Positions 13,551-15,987 of a DNA stretch of 15,987 nucleotides are shown in pieces (position 1 is the stretch's first letter; every line of letters begins with the position of its first letter). The notes under the pieces are model-generated. The model made no database searches and was not told the origin of the DNA. It worked only from the letters and a program-made list of their open reading frames with translations. This stretch comes from CAIKBL01 sp050247235 (lineage in GTDB: Bacteria > Pseudomonadota > Gammaproteobacteria > Ga0077536), in the NCBI GenBank assembly GCA_050247235.1, contig JBFWUN010000078.1:1-15987 (forward strand), read 5' to 3'. Both the position numbers and the translations under genes were made by a program.

Positions 13551-15245
13551 ATGACCACCCCGGCCCAGCTCGATCTCGTGTTCCTCTGGCACATGCACCA
13601 GCCGGATTACCGGGACCCGCGCGACGGGCGCTACGTGCTGCCTTGGACGTACCTCCACGGAATAAAGGACTACACCGACATGGCGGCGCATCTCGAACGC
13701 CATCCGGGTCTGCGTGCGGTGGTCAACTTCGTGCCGGTGCTGGTGGAGCAGATCGACGAGTACGCGCGCGCTATCGCGGCAGGGGTGCCGTGCGATCCGC
13801 TTCTCGCGCTGCTGGCGCGCGAGGATTTCACCACGCTGTCGGATGCCGAGCGTGATCTCGTCTCCACCGCGTGTTTCCGCGCGAACCACCATCACATGCT
13901 GGAACCGTTTCCGCCGTACCGGCGGCTGCGCGACCTTGACGCGCTGGTCGGCGAGGACGCGAGTCCACGTCATTACCTGAGCGGGCGTTATTACGCGGAT
14001 CTCGTCACGTGGTACCACCTCGTGTGGCTGGGTGAGAGCGTTCGACGCGACCAGCCCTGGGTGGTGGACCTGATCGGGAAAGGCGGCGACTACAGCAGCG
14101 CGGAACGCCGTCGACTGTTCGATCTCGTGGGGTGCGAGCTGGGCCGGATCGCAGCGCGTTACCGCGCCCTGCGCGAGCGCGGACAAGTCGAACTGTCCAC
14201 CACGCCGTATGCGCACCCGCTCGGCCCGCTGCTGTTCGGGTTTGGCGCGGCACGCGAAGCCGTGCCGGATCTCGCGCTGCCTGCCCACCCGGCCTACTCC
14301 GACGGCGCCGCGCGCTTTGCGGAACACTGCCGGCTCGCGCGCACCCTGCACGACAGTCGCTTCGGGGCTCCGCCGCGCGGTGCGTGGCCGGCGGAAGGAG
14401 CACTCTCGGCGCCGGTGCTGGAGGCGTTGGGCGATCACGACTTCGCGTGGACCGCGAGCGGCGAGGCGGTGCTCGCGCATACGCTGCGCGCGGCGGGGCG
14501 GCCGTACGATCGCCACGAACATCTCTATCGCCCCTGGCGGGACGCCAGCGGCGTGACGGTGTTTTTCCGCGACGATCGCCTGTCCGACCTGATCGGGTTC
14601 GAGTACTCGCGCTGGGATGCGTACGACGCCGCGCGTCATTTCGTCGGGGAACTCGATCGCATCCGCACCTCCGCGCCAACGGGCGAGACACCCGTGGTGT
14701 GCGTCGCGCTCGACGGTGAAAACGCCTGGGAGTACTACCCCTACAACGCGTACTACTTCTTCGAGGCACTCTACGAAGCCCTGGCCGAACAACCCGCGAT
14801 CCGCACCACGACGTTCGCGTCCGTGCTCGATTGTCCGCGACAGCGGACCCGCGTGCGGGACCTGCCGCGGGTCTGCGCGGGCAGCTGGGTCTACGGCACG
14901 CTCACGACGTGGATGGGCGATCCCGACAAGAATCTCGCCTGGGACCTGCTGTGCGAGGCCAAGCTTGCGTACGATGCCCGCGCGCCGGCACTGTCCCCGG
15001 CGGCACGGGCGAACGCCGACCGGCTGCTGCGCGTGTGCGAGGGCTCGGACTGGTTCTGGTGGTTCGGCGACTACAACCCCGCCGCGAGCGTCGCCAACTT
15101 CGAACGACTCTTTCGCGCCAACCTGGAAGCGCTCTACATGCAGCTTGATCTCGTTCCTCCGGCTGCGCTGACGGCGCCGCTGAGTCGCGGCAGCATGCTC
15201 GCCGGCGACGCCGGTACCATGCGCCGCTCGAACCCGACGCCATGA
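13551..15245 (+). CDS. Glycoside hydrolase family 57 protein (alpha-amylase / amylopullulanase-like)
   Basis: 564 residues. The five GH57 conserved regions are visible in order: LWHMHQPDY (13-20), STTPYAHPLGPLL (216-228), GAWPAEGALS (277-286, with Glu282 at the expected nucleophile), VFFRDDRLSDLIGFEYS (337-353, with the acid/base Asp expected inside it) and ALDGENAWEYYP (386-397). This motif set matches the WPAEG/FRD-LSD subgroup that includes amylopullulanase-type and uncharacterised bacterial enzymes. It does not match the branching-enzyme or glucanotransferase subgroups. No signal peptide, so it should act on intracellular alpha-glucan (glycogen or maltodextrin). The ATG has no clear ribosome-binding site. 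Its stop overlaps the next GH57 gene as ATGA. The exact activity (alpha-amylase, debranching or phosphorylase-like) cannot be told from sequence. Confidence 0.9.
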   Translation: MTTPAQLDLVFLWHMHQPDYRDPRDGRYVLPWTYLHGIKDYTDMAAHLERHPGLRAVVNFVPVLVEQIDEYARAIAAGVPCDPLLALLAREDFTTLSDAERDLVSTACFRANHHHMLEPFPPYRRLRDLDALVGEDASPRHYLSGRYYADLVTWYHLVWLGESVRRDQPWVVDLIGKGGDYSSAERRRLFDLVGCELGRIAARYRALRERGQVELSTTPYAHPLGPLLFGFGAAREAVPDLALPAHPAYSDGAARFAEHCRLARTLHDSRFGAPPRGAWPAEGALSAPVLEALGDHDFAWTASGEAVLAHTLRAAGRPYDRHEHLYRPWRDASGVTVFFRDDRLSDLIGFEYSRWDAYDAARHFVGELDRIRTSAPTGETPVVCVALDGENAWEYYPYNAYYFFEALYEALAEQPAIRTTTFASVLDCPRQRTRVRDLPRVCAGSWVYGTLTTWMGDPDKNLAWDLLCEAKLAYDARAPALSPAARANADRLLRVCEGSDWFWWFGDYNPAASVANFERLFRANLEALYMQLDLVPPAALTAPLSRGSMLAGDAGTMRRSNPTP

Positions 15246-15987
15246 CACCCGTCAACCTGCTGCTCGGCGTGCATGCCCACCAGCCCGTGGGCAACTTCAC
15301 GGCGGTCATCGCCGAGGCGCACGAGAAAAGCTACCGGCCGTTCCTCACGACGCTCGCGCGCTATCCCGGCTTTCGCTTCGCAGTGCACTTTTCCGGCTGG
15401 TTGCTGCAGGAGCTCGAGCGCGACTACCCGCAGGACATCGCGCTGCTGCGCGAGATGGTGGCGCGCGGACAGGTTGAAATGGTCGGCGGCGGGATCGCCG
15501 AGCCCGTACTGGCCTCCATCCCGCATCGCGATCGCTGCACGCAGCTGCAGGCGATGAACCGGCACCTCGCGGCCGGGTACGGTCGCGCCCCAACCGGCGC
15601 GTGGCTCACGGAACGCGTGTGGGAAGCAACGATCGTCCCGGCGCTGCATGCCAGCGACCTGCGGTACGTGACCGTGGACGATTACCACTTCCTGTGCACC
15701 GGCGTGCCAGCCACCGCACTCGATTCCTACTACACGACCGAGGAAGAAGGACAGCGCCTCGACCTGTTCCCGATTGCCGAGGGCCTGCGCTACCGCCTGC
15801 CGTTCGCACCGGCCGCGGACGCGGTGGCTTACCTGGAGTCGCTCGCTGCGCGCGGTGACGCCGCCGCGATCTACTTCGACGACATCGAGAAGTTCGGGAT
15901 CTGGCCGGAGACCTACGACTGGGTCTACACGCGCGGCTGGCTGGTGGAGTTCATCGAACGCGTGCTCGCATCGCCGGCGATCCTGAC
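15242..15987 (+). CDS. GH57 4-alpha-glucanotransferase-like protein, 3' truncated by the window end
   Basis: The frame runs open from the ATG at 15242 to the window edge (248 residues seen; relatives are about 650 or more). Motifs: LLGVHAHQPVGNF (7-19), GQVEMVGGGIAEPVL (76-90), GAWLTERVWE (119-128, with Glu124 as expected nucleophile) and IYFDDIEKFGIWPE (210-223, with the expected acid/base Asp at 213/214). Thermococcus litoralis 4-alpha-glucanotransferase uses Glu123 and Asp214 with the same surrounding motifs, so both motif type and spacing agree. It would transfer alpha-1,4-glucan segments, or hydrolyse them as an alpha-amylase, in the cytoplasm. The ATGA overlap with the preceding GH57 gene points to one transcript and coupled translation. 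The C-terminal beta-sandwich typical of this group lies outside the window. Confidence 0.88.
   Translation, partial: MTPVNLLLGVHAHQPVGNFTAVIAEAHEKSYRPFLTTLARYPGFRFAVHFSGWLLQELERDYPQDIALLREMVARGQVEMVGGGIAEPVLASIPHRDRCTQLQAMNRHLAAGYGRAPTGAWLTERVWEATIVPALHASDLRYVTVDDYHFLCTGVPATALDSYYTTEEEGQRLDLFPIAEGLRYRLPFAPAADAVAYLESLAARGDAAAIYFDDIEKFGIWPETYDWVYTRGWLVEFIERVLASPAIL

Noticed and set aside
11629..13554. A 641-codon plus-strand open frame antisense to glgB.
   Set aside because: Mirror of a strongly conserved GlgB with intact catalytic residues; its own composition (Arg/Val/Glu/His-rich, no motif) is that of a shadow frame.
13545..15248. A 567-codon minus-strand open frame.
   Set aside because: Exactly antisense to the first GH57 gene, which carries all five family motifs.

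Overview
The window is high-GC DNA, roughly two-thirds G+C by eye, and densely coded. Intergenic gaps are short and many open frames are mere shadows of real genes. The gene set (DadA-type dehydrogenase, Glk-type glucokinase, GH13 GlgB beside two GH57 enzymes, CorA, luciferase-like oxidoreductases, SMP-30 protein) suggests a proteobacterial chromosome, most likely a high-GC gammaproteobacterium. That is inference from gene content; no rRNA or other phylogenetic marker is present. I see no tRNA, CRISPR array, insertion sequence or phage gene.

Region 1 (about 2-4034, + strand) is the most unusual part. It holds the 3' end of a degenerate Hsp70/actin-like protein with an FHA-like tail, two von Willebrand A (vWA) proteins, and a MotA/TolQ/ExbB-family channel protein, all tightly spaced. 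A small single-pass membrane ORF follows. Both vWA proteins begin with nearly the same transmembrane helix (SFLD...CGxGAVxLL) carrying an aspartate at residue 17. This resembles the proton-carrying helix of ExbD, TolR and MotB. My reading is an ion-driven membrane motor whose two D/R/B-type subunits carry periplasmic vWA domains, linked to a cytoplasmic FHA/ASKHA-type protein. The locus continues upstream of the window.

Region 2 (about 4077-10173) is metabolic accessory DNA. Two luciferase-like (F420-type) oxidoreductases on the minus strand flank a small plus-strand cupin. Upstream of the second oxidoreductase, in minus-strand order, lie corA, an SMP-30/gluconolactonase-like gene, a small eight-cysteine protein and dadA. 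The last two overlap by GTGA. The ribosome-binding site of the second oxidoreductase lies in a perfect 8-bp inverted repeat that could hide it.

Region 3 (about 10302-15987) is a glycogen / alpha-glucan block. It has glucokinase (+), glycogen branching enzyme glgB (-) and, divergent from glgB, two GH57 genes (+) joined by an ATGA overlap. The second resembles 4-alpha-glucanotransferases and runs off the window. Together these genes would branch, remodel or break down alpha-glucan and phosphorylate the glucose released.
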